This document shows, piece after piece, positions 42,447 to 51,724 of a stretch of DNA of 64,000 nucleotides (the stretch's first letter is position 1; each line of letters starts with the position of its first letter). Under the pieces are notes generated by a model. It saw only the letters and a program-made list of their open reading frames with translations, was not told the origin of the DNA and ran no database searches. The DNA comes from SYFT01 sp964471115. Its GTDB lineage: Bacteria; Acidobacteriota; Vicinamibacteria; Vicinamibacterales; SCN-69-37. Position numbers and translations under genes: made by a program. The DNA lies in NCBI GenBank assembly GCA_964471115.1, contig CAYYFE010000020.1:1-64000 (forward strand). The letters run 5' to 3'.

Positions 42447-43724
42447 ATGCGGTGCACGATCTTCGCCCTGGGCACCAGGGGCGACGTCGAACCCCTCATC
42501 GCGCTCGGCACCGGCCTGCGCGCCGCCGGCGTGCAGGTGCGGGTGGCGGCGCAGCGTGACTTCGCCGCCACGGTCGAACGGCACGGGCTGGACTACGCGC
42601 CGGTCTCCGGCCACTCGTCGAGTTTCTTTCGCGGCCCCGCCGGCAACGCGCTGCGCGAACGCATGCAGTCGGATGCCGAGTTCCAGCGGTTCTTCGACAA
42701 CTATCTCGCCGTCGGCTTCACACGCATCCTCAACGACTTCTGGGAGGCCAGCCGCGACGCCGACGTCGTGCTGGCGTGGATGAACGCCGGCGCCCCCATC
42801 GCCGAACGGCTGGGCGTGCCCGTCTTCGTCTGCGGCATCTGTCCGGTGCCGCACCAGCCCACCGGCGCGTTCGCCAATCCGTACCTCGGCGCGCCGCCCG
42901 AGCGGCCGGGGTGGCTGGCCAACCGCCGCTCCTGGCGCGTGAACGAAGACGCCGCGCGTGTGGGTGAGACCACGATGAACCGGTGGCGCACCCAGACGCT
43001 GGGCCTGCCCGCGATCGGCTGGCGCGAGGACTGGGCCCGCATGCGGCGCCTCCCCCACCTGCTCGGCTACAGCCCCGTCGTGCTGCCGCGGCCGCGCGAC
43101 TGGAAGCCGTGGGTGCACGTCACCGGCTTCTGGTTCCTGCGCGACCCCGAGCCGTACCATCCGCCGGACGACCTGCAGGCGTTTCTCGACGCAGGACCGC
43201 CGCCGATCGGCGTGGGCTTCAGCAGCCTCGTCGGCCGGAATCCCGCGGGCGCGACACAGGTGGTCATCGACAGCGTGACGCAGGCCGGTCAACGCGCGGT
43301 GCTGCTGACCGGACTGGGGGGGTTGCGAGGCGTGACGTGTCCCCCGCACGTGTTTCCGATTGCCGCGGTGCCACACGCGTGGCTGTTCCCCCGCCTGCGC
43401 GCGATGGTGCACCACGGCGGCGCCGGCACGACCGGCATGGCCCTGCAGTCAGGGCTGCCGCAGATGGGCGCGCCCTTCGGCTACGACCAGATGTTGTGGG
43501 CGGGTCAGGTGCATCAGCTGGGTCTGGGCCCGGCGCCGATCCCGGCCGAGTCGATGACCGTCGAACGGCTCGTCCCCGCCCTGCGCGCGCTGGCCACCGA
43601 TACACGCATGCGCGAACGGGCGGCCGAGGTGAGCGCGGCGATCCGCGCGGAGGACGGCATCGGATCGGCCGTCTCGATCATTCTGGACACCGTCGACCGC
43701 CGCGCGGCGCGCGTCAGCTCCTGA
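42447..43724 (+). CDS. UGT-type (GT1, MGT) glycosyltransferase
   Basis: The 425-residue enzyme starts MRCTIFALGTRGDVEPLIAL, the opening of the GT1/MGT group acting on sterols, polyketides and lipids. The donor-binding motif is AMVHHGGAGTTGMALQSGLP followed by FGYDQMLWA near residues 310-340, with the His-Gly-Gly that contacts the nucleotide diphosphate. It is related to, but clearly diverged from, the two UGTs at 52918 and 54194. Starting five bases after the ACP stop, it likely adds a sugar to the hydroxylated polyketide. Its last 11 bases overlap the convergent 2323-aa synthase gene. Confidence 0.88.
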   Translation: MRCTIFALGTRGDVEPLIALGTGLRAAGVQVRVAAQRDFAATVERHGLDYAPVSGHSSSFFRGPAGNALRERMQSDAEFQRFFDNYLAVGFTRILNDFWEASRDADVVLAWMNAGAPIAERLGVPVFVCGICPVPHQPTGAFANPYLGAPPERPGWLANRRSWRVNEDAARVGETTMNRWRTQTLGLPAIGWREDWARMRRLPHLLGYSPVVLPRPRDWKPWVHVTGFWFLRDPEPYHPPDDLQAFLDAGPPPIGVGFSSLVGRNPAGATQVVIDSVTQAGQRAVLLTGLGGLRGVTCPPHVFPIAAVPHAWLFPRLRAMVHHGGAGTTGMALQSGLPQMGAPFGYDQMLWAGQVHQLGLGPAPIPAESMTVERLVPALRALATDTRMRERAAEVSAAIRAEDGIGSAVSIILDTVDRRAARVSS

Positions 43725-46700
43725 CCGCCGCGTCCTCGCGGATCGGCGTCGGCGGCACCGGCTCGTCGGGGTGGCTCCAGGGGCCGGCGCCCGCAATGAT
43801 CTCGACATCGGCGGCGGCGCCCGCGCGCAACTCCTCCACCACGAAGCGCCGGCCCGCCGCCGGATCGATCGCGTGGATGCCGCGCGCGGCCATGAGTGCC
43901 AGCATCGCGTCTGCGGCCATGCCGACGCCGCGCCACGGGCCCCAGTTGACCGCCATCACGTGGGTGTCCGGCCACTGCCGGCGCATGGACCAGGCCAGCC
44001 GGTTCAGGATTTCGTTGGCGGCCGCGTAGTCGGTCTGGCCGACGTTGCCGAATCGTCCGGACACCGAGCCGAAGAGAATCACCCAGCGCAGCCCATCGGC
44101 GCGCACGTGTTGCGCCAGCGTCAACGCCCCGCCCACCTTGGCGCGGAAGACCCGATCGAACTCGTCGGCCCGCTTCAGTTCGAACCGCTGGTCGTTGAGC
44201 GCGCCGGCCCCGTGCAACACGGCGTCGAGACGGCCGTACCGCTGGTAGATGCCTTCGAGGGCCGCGCCAAACGCGCGCTCGTCGCCGACATCCACGGCCA
44301 ACACTTCCACCTCGGCGCCCGCCGCGCGGAGCCGCTCGATCGCGCGTTGCCGCTCGGCCGCGGCCGAAGGCTCGCCGTGGTGCGCGGGCCGGCCAATCAA
44401 CACGAACCGCACGCCGGGCGCGGCGAGTTCGTGGCAGACCTCCGCGGTGATCCCCCGCGTCCCGCCCGTGGCCAGGACCACCCAGCCAGCCTGCGGCTTC
44501 CACACGCGGCCGGGCACGGCCGCCTCCGGCAGCGGCGCGGCCACCGGCCGGCGAATCCAGCGCCGGCGATCGCGGTACGCCACTTCGGGCGCGCCGGCCG
44601 ACAGGTACTCACCCACCAGATGCGCGGCCAATTCGGACGCGGGCCGCGTCTCATCGACATCCACGACGGCCGTCGTCAGTGCCGGGTACTCCCGCGCGAG
44701 CGATCGCAACAACCCGTGGCAGCCGCCGGCCAGTTCGGCGCCCGCGCGGCACGAGTCGAGTCCCCACGAACCGCCCATCGCCGTGGCCGCCAGCACGACC
44801 GCCGGCGACGTGCCCCCCGTGAGATCGCCAAGCGCCGCCTGCAACACCACGACCAGGCTGAGCGTGGTGGCCTCGACTTCCGCGCGCCAGCCATCGGCAC
44901 GAGCCAGCGGCGGCCGGCCGAGCGGCGTCAGGTGGATGACGCCGCGCACCGGCCCCCACTGCGCGCGCAACGCCGCGACGCGCGCCGTGAGCCGCGCGGC
45001 GTCGGCCAGATCGTGCGCGGTGAGTTCGCCGACGTCCGCTCCATGGCGCGCCAGTGCCTCCGCCACCACGCGGCTCACCGTTCCCTCGCCGGCCGTGACC
45101 AGGTGCAGACCCGACAGCCGCCGTGTCGACACGTCCGGCAGCGGGGCCTCGGCGACGTGCATCACCAGACGCGGGCACGTCTCCCCTGCCGCCGCCGGCG
45201 CGGCAGGCTCGGGCGCCCGCTCGGCCGCCAATGCCGCCGATGCGGCCGCACCAATGGCCGAAAGCGTACGCAGCCGGGTCAGCCGATCGAATTCCGCCTG
45301 CAGCAGCCGGGCCTGCGGCTCAGCCATGCCGGCCGCAAACGTAGCGATGATTTCGACACGTTTGATGGAATCGATCCCGAGGTCCGCCTCGAGATCCAGA
45401 TCCACGCCGATCGCGTCGTTGGCGTACCCCGTGCGATCGCCGACGATGTGCACCAGGCGCGCCAGCAGGCTGTCGCGATCGACGGCGGCGGTCCCGGGTG
45501 GCGTCGGCGCGACCGGGGCTGCAGCCTCCTGAGGAGCGCGCGGCGGCGGCGCCGGCGACGGCCGTGACTCCCCTCGCGCCTGTCCGAGCGCATGGTCCAG
45601 CATGCGTTCCTGCTGATCGAGGAAACGACGCATCGTCTCCTCGTATTGCCGATAGACCTCGGTGATCGAGCCGGATCCGGGAGCCGTCACGGGTACAGGC
45701 GCGGGCGTGTCGGCATCGACCAGCGGCGCGAGGCCCGAGGGCAGATGACGTTGGCCTTCAGCCCAGACGCGTCCGCCATCGAGCCACCACCCGCGCGGAT
45801 CAGCCGGACGATCGGGCAGCCGATCCAGGTCAATCCAGCGCACGGGCCGTCCGTCGAACAACCCGGAGAGTTCGGCCGCGTATCCCGCGGCATGCAGTTC
45901 GGCAACCGCCTCCAACAGGCCGCGCAGCCCGTTGTCGGTGGCAAGCGCGCGATGAGGACGATCGCCCAGCGTGCGGCGCACCAGACCGGTCAACACCCGG
46001 CCGGGGCCGACTTCGACGAACGTGCGCACACCGGCGGCGTACATCGCTTCGATCTGCGCGACGAAGTCCACCGGGTTTTCAAGGTGCGCGCGCAGCCGGG
46101 CGGCCAGCGCTGCGGGGTCAGCCGGGTAGGGTCGGCCATCCAGATTCGCGTACACCGGAGTGACCGGCGCGCTGAACGTGACCGCGCCGATCGCCTGATC
46201 AAGGGCGGCCCGCGCCGGCCGCATCAGGGGGGAGTGGAAGGCGCCGGCCACGGGCAGCCGGGTCGCGCCGTGGCCCTCGGACCGCAGGCGCTCGACCACC
46301 GCGCGCACACCGGACTCGGTCCCCGAGATCACGACCTGATCCGGCGCGTTGTGATTGGCAATCACCACATCGGCGATGCCCGCAAGAGAGGCGGCCACCT
46401 CTTCATGTGACCGCGCCACAGCGGCCATCGTCCCGGCGTCGGGTCCCACCGACGCCATCGCGCGCCCGCGCGCCGCGGTCAGGCGGAGCAGGGATTCGCG
46501 ATCGAGAGCGCCCGCCACGTGCAGCGCGACGAACTCGCCGTAACTGTGACCGGCCAGGGCGGACGGCGACAGCCGCAGCCGTCGCAGCAGATCCACCAGG
46601 CCGCAGCTCATCGCACAGATCGCCGGCTGCGCGGCCGCGGTATTCGCCAATCGCTGCCGTTGCGCGTGGCGCGCGTCGTCGCTGTAGGCGGCGGGCGGCC

Positions 46701-49700
46701 ACAGGAGATGGTCGAGCGGCGCGGCCAGTCCGGCCGTGTGCGCGGCGGCGGCGGACACAGCCGCGCGCACCTCAGGCAGGTACGCGGCCAGTTCGCGCGC
46801 CATGCCGGGATACTGCGAACCCTGCCCGGGGAAGAGCCACGCCATGGCGCCATCGGCGTCGCCGTGCCCGACATACACGCCAGGGTCGGACACCGTGTCG
46901 CCGGCCGCGGCCATCTTCGCCCGGGCGATGCCCCGCCGCAGGTCCTGGGCCGACGCGCTGACAATAGCGGCACGGACCCGTCCGCCCTGTCGCGCCTCGA
47001 CGGCGGCGACGTACGCCAGGTCGCGCAAGGTCAGTGGGGCCGGCGCCTCACCGTGACGCGGCAGCGATTCCAGATACGCCGCCGCGCGATCCAGGCGGTC
47101 GAGCGCGCGCCGCAGGGCCTCGGCATCGTCGGCGGCCAGCACGAACACTTCCGAGGGCCAGTCATCGGCGCCGAGTGTGCCTTCGCCGACCTCGGACCGG
47201 TACTCCTCGACGACCACGTGATAGTTCGTGCCGCCGAAGCCGAACGCGCTGGCGCCGGCGCGCCGCGGCAGGCCGGACTCGGCGAGCCACGGCCGGGGTT
47301 CGTCGAGCAGATACACCGGACGATCGCCGCCGCCCACCGCGTCGAGGGGCGCGGTGACACCGCGATGCGGCGGCAACACGCGGTGGCGCAGCGACAACGC
47401 CACCTTGAGCAGCGCCACCATGCCGGCCGCGGTGCGTGTGTGCCCGAGCAGGCTCTTGGCCGACCCAATCGCGCAGGTCTCCGGACGGGCGTGCGCGTCC
47501 TCGAGGACGCCACTGATCGTTTCGGCCTCCGCGGCATCCCCCAGTTCGGTGCCCGTCGCGTGGGCTTCGTACAACCTCACGGTTGCCGGGTCGATGCCGG
47601 CGCGCTGATACGCCCGGGTCAGGGCCACCCGCTGCCCCTCCGGTTTGGGGGCCGTCATGCTCAGGCCTCGTCCATCACTGGACGCCGCCACTCCCTTGAT
47701 CACGGCGTAGATGCGATCGCCGTCGCGCTCCGCGTCGGCCAGCCGCTTGAGCACGAGAATGACGCCGCCCTCGCTGATGACGATGCCGTCGGCGCTGCGA
47801 TCGAAGACGGCCGCGCGCCCGCTCGGCGACAACGCGCGGGTCTGGCTGAAGCCGATGAACGCCTGCGGCGACATCTCGAACTCCAGGCCGCCGGTGACCA
47901 CCAGATCGGATCGGCCGCTGGCCAGTTCCGTCACCGCGACATCAAGCGCCGCGAACGAGGACGCGCACGCGGCATCGATCGTGAGATTCGCGCCGCCGAA
48001 ATCAAACCGGTTGGCCACCCGGCCGGCCGTCACGCTGGGGAGCAGGCCGGGGTAACTCTCTTCGGTCCACTCGGGCAGGCGGCGCCGCACGGTCTCATCG
48101 ACCTGCCCCACCACCAGCGGCAGCGTGGCCCGCGTCATGTACATCTGTTCGATGTCGGCGGTATTGCCGATGGCGAAGATGACGGACGTGCGCGCGCGGA
48201 CGTCCGCCGCGGGCCGCGCGTCCGGATATCCGGCGTCCTCCAGCGCGCGGCGGGTCAGCTCGAGCGCCAGCAGCTGCGGCGGCGTGATCGCGTGCAGCGA
48301 CTTGGGCGGAATCCCGAAGCGCAACGGGTCGAAGGGAATCGGATCGAGGAACCCGCCCCATTTCGAGACCATGCGATCGCGGGCGCCGGGCCGGCTGTCG
48401 TAATAGAGCCGCCAGTCCCAGCGCGGCGCGGGAATCTCGGTGATGGCGTTGCGGCCTTCGAGCAGGTGGCGCCAGAAGCCCTCGACGTCGCTGGCGCCCG
48501 GCACCACACACGACGCGCCGACGATCGCGACGTCGACGGGCGCGGGCGGCGGCACCGCAGGCGTATCGTCGCGGGCCGGCCCGCACGCGGCCGACAGACG
48601 CCGGGTGCCGCCGGCAGACACCCGCTCGTGCAGTTGCGCGACGGTCGTCGCGCCTTCGCGCAGGGCCGCGACCTCGCCCAGCATGAAGAGGCCCTCGGCG
48701 CGCTGGCGCGCCTCGTCCACGCTGACGAGGCGGTCACCGTCGCGGGTGATGCCCTTGGAGGCCACACGCGACCGCCCGACGATCAACCGATCCAACGCCG
48801 CGCTGAGCGCGTCGCCGGTCAGACCCGACTGCGCCAGCGCGCGGCGCTCGGCGGCGAACGTCTCGACGAACGGCGTCGGCGCGCACCGGATCACATGGCC
48901 GGGTCCGGTTTCAATCGTGGCCGTGTGTGTGCTGGCGCGCACTTCGCGCTGAAACCGGTCGGTGATGGCGCCGCAGGTGACCGCTTCCTCGGTGAAGAGA
49001 TAGGCGGTCCCCATCAACACGCCCCACGCCACGCCCGCGCGCGACAACGGCGCAGCCAGCGCCGCCACCATCGCCGCCGACACATCGTCGTGAATGCCGC
49101 CGGCGAACACGACCTGCGTGGCGGCGACATCGGCCGGAGCCGCCGTGGCGGCAATCGTGTCGACCGCGTACTCCCACAACGTGAAGCTGTGCAGCGGGCC
49201 GACGTGCCCGCCGCACTCGCGGCCCTCAAAGACCACCCGACGCACGCCCTGCCGCAGGAATGGCCGCAGCAGCGGCGCCGGCACGTGCACGAACGTCGCG
49301 ATACCCAGCGATTCGAGCCGCGCCACCTGATCGGGACGGCCGCCGGCAATCAGCGCCGCCGGCGGACGCGCCTGCTCCACGGCTGTCAGTTGCTCCTGCC
49401 ACAGGTCGGCCGGCACGAACCCCAGCAGACCGATGCCCCACGGCGCCGCGCCCAGTCGATCGCGCGCCGCCGTCAGCAGGTCGGCCACCTCCGTGCCGCG
49501 CATCAACGCCAACGCGAGCAGCGGCAATGCGCCGCCGGCGGACACGGCCGACGCAAACGCCACGGTGTCGGACACGCGGGTCATCGGCCCCTGCAGGATG
49601 GGGAACCGCGTGCCGAGCGATGCGGCCAGCGGCGCGCCCTCGGCCAGCGCCCGCGCGGCCGCCGCCGGGCGCACGTGGGTCGTCGCCACGGCTTCGACAG

Positions 49701-50685
49701 CCGCGACGAGCGCGCCCACCGTGCGGTACTTCGCCGCCGTGTCGCGCGCGAGGCCGATGCCCTCGCCCACCGGCCAGGCCGCCTGTTCGGGTTCGTCCCA
49801 GCCGACGTGCGCGTCCACGGCCGCCGCCCAGTCCGCGCGCGCCTGCGGCGTTGCGTCCAGCGACAGACGATCGGCGAGATCGATCAGCGTCCGCGCGCCT
49901 GGCGCGTCGGGCCGCTGCAGCACCCGGACCACGCGGCCGAGGCCTGCGCCGACAGCCGCCGAATCGGTCAGGCCCAGCCGTTCCACCAGATGCCGCCAGC
50001 GCGGCGGCAGCGCGGACTCGCGCAGCAGGTGCAGCACATCGTCAAGGACGACGGCGTGCGCGCCGGCCACCGCACACGCCGCGGCGGCGTGCACCCCGAT
50101 GCCGCCGCGAATGAGGAACGGCCGATCGAGACGCGCGAGGCGCTGCGTCAGGACGAAGGACGACTCGGCGCCGGAGAGCCCGCCGGCGTCGGCGCCGCAC
50201 CCGGCCCACCCATGGAACGGCAGATCGGCCGGCACGCGATCGAGATCCGCGGCGCCGCCCACCTCGAGCCACACCTGGCGCCGGTCGGCGGCGAGCGCCT
50301 CGAGCAGGCGCGGCAGATCCGCCGAGCCCCAGTCGGCCAGCAGCAGCCAGTGAGGACGGCCGGCCAGCGCCTCGAGCCAGTCGCCGCGTGCAACCGCCTG
50401 GCGCGCGGTCACACGCGCGCCGATGACGGGCGCGGTGCCGGCCGGCGCGCCGGCACAGAGCGCCTGCACGTGCGCGAACGCCCGTGCCGCCTGGTCGCGC
50501 CGCACGTGCACCAGGTCGAGCAGGCCCACGCCACCGGCCCGGGCCGTCGCCATCGCCAGTTGCGCGTGCGCCAGCGCGGCGGGCGTCAGCGTCGCGCAAC
50601 GAAAGGCGGCGGGGGTGGCGGGCGCGTCGGTCGGTGGCACAGGGTCGTCCCAGAAGCGGAAAGCGCTTAGTGTAGTCGAACGCAT
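43714..50685 (-). CDS. PUFA/glycolipid-type polyketide synthase NPD-NPD-KS-AT-ACP-KR
   Basis: A 2323-residue iterative type I PKS. Two nitronate-monooxygenase-like TIM-barrel regions come first: a degenerate one (about 30-280, SFVLTQRLARLD and LIRGGIGVHAAAAC) and a canonical one (about 350-640, FPILQGPMTRVSDTVAF and ECGGHVGPLHSF). The second resembles PfaD enoyl reductases. KS follows (about 735-1165: Cys907, His1042, His1082, complete), then AT (about 1245-1560, Ser1381 in GHSYGE; GAFHSPLM suggests malonyl), a helical linker, one ACP (Ser1773 in DLGIDSIKRVEI, the PUFA-synthase signature) and KR (about 1850-2310; VVLATGGTRGI, catalytic Tyr2220 in GQTDYAAAN). Together with the AT-DH protein it has every activity for a reduced or partly reduced long chain. 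Confidence 0.92.
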   Translation of the reverse strand: MRSTTLSAFRFWDDPVPPTDAPATPAAFRCATLTPAALAHAQLAMATARAGGVGLLDLVHVRRDQAARAFAHVQALCAGAPAGTAPVIGARVTARQAVARGDWLEALAGRPHWLLLADWGSADLPRLLEALAADRRQVWLEVGGAADLDRVPADLPFHGWAGCGADAGGLSGAESSFVLTQRLARLDRPFLIRGGIGVHAAAACAVAGAHAVVLDDVLHLLRESALPPRWRHLVERLGLTDSAAVGAGLGRVVRVLQRPDAPGARTLIDLADRLSLDATPQARADWAAAVDAHVGWDEPEQAAWPVGEGIGLARDTAAKYRTVGALVAAVEAVATTHVRPAAAARALAEGAPLAASLGTRFPILQGPMTRVSDTVAFASAVSAGGALPLLALALMRGTEVADLLTAARDRLGAAPWGIGLLGFVPADLWQEQLTAVEQARPPAALIAGGRPDQVARLESLGIATFVHVPAPLLRPFLRQGVRRVVFEGRECGGHVGPLHSFTLWEYAVDTIAATAAPADVAATQVVFAGGIHDDVSAAMVAALAAPLSRAGVAWGVLMGTAYLFTEEAVTCGAITDRFQREVRASTHTATIETGPGHVIRCAPTPFVETFAAERRALAQSGLTGDALSAALDRLIVGRSRVASKGITRDGDRLVSVDEARQRAEGLFMLGEVAALREGATTVAQLHERVSAGGTRRLSAACGPARDDTPAVPPPAPVDVAIVGASCVVPGASDVEGFWRHLLEGRNAITEIPAPRWDWRLYYDSRPGARDRMVSKWGGFLDPIPFDPLRFGIPPKSLHAITPPQLLALELTRRALEDAGYPDARPAADVRARTSVIFAIGNTADIEQMYMTRATLPLVVGQVDETVRRRLPEWTEESYPGLLPSVTAGRVANRFDFGGANLTIDAACASSFAALDVAVTELASGRSDLVVTGGLEFEMSPQAFIGFSQTRALSPSGRAAVFDRSADGIVISEGGVILVLKRLADAERDGDRIYAVIKGVAASSDGRGLSMTAPKPEGQRVALTRAYQRAGIDPATVRLYEAHATGTELGDAAEAETISGVLEDAHARPETCAIGSAKSLLGHTRTAAGMVALLKVALSLRHRVLPPHRGVTAPLDAVGGGDRPVYLLDEPRPWLAESGLPRRAGASAFGFGGTNYHVVVEEYRSEVGEGTLGADDWPSEVFVLAADDAEALRRALDRLDRAAAYLESLPRHGEAPAPLTLRDLAYVAAVEARQGGRVRAAIVSASAQDLRRGIARAKMAAAGDTVSDPGVYVGHGDADGAMAWLFPGQGSQYPGMARELAAYLPEVRAAVSAAAAHTAGLAAPLDHLLWPPAAYSDDARHAQRQRLANTAAAQPAICAMSCGLVDLLRRLRLSPSALAGHSYGEFVALHVAGALDRESLLRLTAARGRAMASVGPDAGTMAAVARSHEEVAASLAGIADVVIANHNAPDQVVISGTESGVRAVVERLRSEGHGATRLPVAGAFHSPLMRPARAALDQAIGAVTFSAPVTPVYANLDGRPYPADPAALAARLRAHLENPVDFVAQIEAMYAAGVRTFVEVGPGRVLTGLVRRTLGDRPHRALATDNGLRGLLEAVAELHAAGYAAELSGLFDGRPVRWIDLDRLPDRPADPRGWWLDGGRVWAEGQRHLPSGLAPLVDADTPAPVPVTAPGSGSITEVYRQYEETMRRFLDQQERMLDHALGQARGESRPSPAPPPRAPQEAAAPVAPTPPGTAAVDRDSLLARLVHIVGDRTGYANDAIGVDLDLEADLGIDSIKRVEIIATFAAGMAEPQARLLQAEFDRLTRLRTLSAIGAAASAALAAERAPEPAAPAAAGETCPRLVMHVAEAPLPDVSTRRLSGLHLVTAGEGTVSRVVAEALARHGADVGELTAHDLADAARLTARVAALRAQWGPVRGVIHLTPLGRPPLARADGWRAEVEATTLSLVVVLQAALGDLTGGTSPAVVLAATAMGGSWGLDSCRAGAELAGGCHGLLRSLAREYPALTTAVVDVDETRPASELAAHLVGEYLSAGAPEVAYRDRRRWIRRPVAAPLPEAAVPGRVWKPQAGWVVLATGGTRGITAEVCHELAAPGVRFVLIGRPAHHGEPSAAAERQRAIERLRAAGAEVEVLAVDVGDERAFGAALEGIYQRYGRLDAVLHGAGALNDQRFELKRADEFDRVFRAKVGGALTLAQHVRADGLRWVILFGSVSGRFGNVGQTDYAAANEILNRLAWSMRRQWPDTHVMAVNWGPWRGVGMAADAMLALMAARGIHAIDPAAGRRFVVEELRAGAAADVEIIAGAGPWSHPDEPVPPTPIREDAAVRS

Positions 50686-50708
50686 CGGCCCGCCGCGCGG
50701 GCGTGCGT

Positions 50709-50714
50709 TATGAT
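50709..50714 (+). promoter_or_regulatory. -10-like TATGAT before the methyltransferase gene
   Basis: TATGAT ends six bases before the ATG at 50721, in the divergent gap with the 2323-aa synthase. No -35 hexamer is evident. Confidence 0.4.
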
Positions 50715-50720
50715 GCGGCG

Positions 50721-51356
50721 ATGCCGCAGCCCACGTTGTCGCTGGAAGCCCAGGTCAGTTTCGTCCAAAGCCTGCTTCGAACGCGCTCGATGCTGCAATG
50801 GCAGACAGAACTGGATGGGTTCTGCGACTTCATGGCCACCCATCGCGTCCGCAGTTTCCTGGAAATCGGCGCGGCCACGGGGCGCCTGTCGCTCTACCTC
50901 CGCGAACGGCTCGGCCTGGAACGTGTGGCGGCCTGCGACCTGTGGCACTCGCCGCTGCTGAAGGCCGCGAAGGTGGAGTTTTTCCTGGGCGATCACCACG
51001 ACCCGGCCTACCCCGCTTGGCGCGCGGCGCTCGGCCACGTGGACATGGTGTTCATCGACGCCGATCACGAAACGGGGTTCCGCCGCGACTACGAAATCGA
51101 ACGCGCGTTCCCCCACAGCTTCATCGCCTTTCATGACATCGCCAACACGGCGTATCCCGCGCTGATGCGATTCTGGCAACACGACATCACCGGCGAGAAA
51201 CACACGTTCATCAATACCGACACCTCGCTGCAGTTCGGCGTGCCCCCGGTGGTGTTTCCCTTTGCGACGTGGCCGACCGCGGACGCGTTGATCGCCGAGT
51301 GCGGTCATGCGTGCGGCATCGGTGTGGTGAAGGCGCCGGCCGCCACCCAGCCTTGA
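50721..51356 (+). CDS. Class I methyltransferase (Methyltransf_24-like)
   Basis: A 211-residue protein starting MPQPTLSLEAQVSFVQSLLR. The SAM-site strand VRSFLEIGAATGRLSLYLRE, the metal-binding-like DMVFIDADHETGFRRDYEIE and the closing SFIAFHDIANTAYP resemble the methyltransferase half of the fusion at 20104. Such proteins methylate sugar or macrolide hydroxyls, or act as hydroxylase-like enzymes. An upstream in-frame start (50703) is less likely given the TATGAT hexamer. It is divergent from the PKS gene and may be a tailoring enzyme. Confidence 0.78.
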   Translation: MPQPTLSLEAQVSFVQSLLRTRSMLQWQTELDGFCDFMATHRVRSFLEIGAATGRLSLYLRERLGLERVAACDLWHSPLLKAAKVEFFLGDHHDPAYPAWRAALGHVDMVFIDADHETGFRRDYEIERAFPHSFIAFHDIANTAYPALMRFWQHDITGEKHTFINTDTSLQFGVPPVVFPFATWPTADALIAECGHACGIGVVKAPAATQP

Positions 51357-51381
51357 CCGTCGGGCGGCCGGTCGTTATCAT
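51353..51381 (+). promoter_or_regulatory. Promoter TTGACC-N17-TATCAT
   Basis: TTGACC (51353-51358) overlaps the stop of the preceding methyltransferase gene. TATCAT (51376-51381) lies 17 bases further, nine bases before the ATG at 51391. This is one of the two best promoters in the window and implies a very short leader. Confidence 0.65.
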
Positions 51382-51390
51382 GCCCCCATC

Positions 51391-51675
51391 ATGATTCTTC
51401 CGATCATCGGCCGCCTGAGTTGGAGTTCGTTCTGGGCCGGCACCGCGGCCGCGACCATCGGCGCGTCGCTGGCGCGCCCGCTGCTCGTGGGCACGGTGCG
51501 CGCGGGGTACGAGGTTGCCGACCTGGCCGGCGACGCGTGGGCCAAGGCCAAGGCCGAGGTCGATCAGATCAAGCACGAGGCGGTGTCGGCCCGCGAGGCC
51601 GGCGCCATGGCCAGCGAAATCCAGCAGCTGCGCGAGGAAGTGGCGTCGCTGCGCGCGCAACTGAAGAAGGCCTGA
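51391..51675 (+). CDS. Small DUF5132-like coiled-coil protein, copy 1
   Basis: A 94-residue protein starting MILPIIGRLSWSSFWAGTAA. A hydrophobic amphipathic stretch (about 10-40, with LARPLLVGTVRAGYEVADLA) is followed by a charged coiled coil ending SEIQQLREEVASLRAQLKKA. Its layout resembles the short DUF5132 proteins found near heavy-metal-associated domain and transport genes. It is clearly paralogous to the protein at 56514, sharing the first 35 residues and the terminal coil. It is followed 49 bases on by a large membrane protein, with which it forms a repeated two-gene module. Function unknown; a membrane scaffold is plausible. Confidence 0.75.
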   Translation: MILPIIGRLSWSSFWAGTAAATIGASLARPLLVGTVRAGYEVADLAGDAWAKAKAEVDQIKHEAVSAREAGAMASEIQQLREEVASLRAQLKKA

Positions 51676-51724
51676 GCCGCGCCTCCGTCGCGGCGCTTGC
51701 ACGGCGCCGCGCCGTGTCTGTCCC

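Noticed and set aside
46519..50670. A plus-strand open frame of more than 1300 codons antisense to the 2323-aa synthase.
   Set aside because: Composition is Arg/His/Gln-rich with no domain; it exists because the opposite strand is GC-biased coding sequence with a complete set of PKS motifs.
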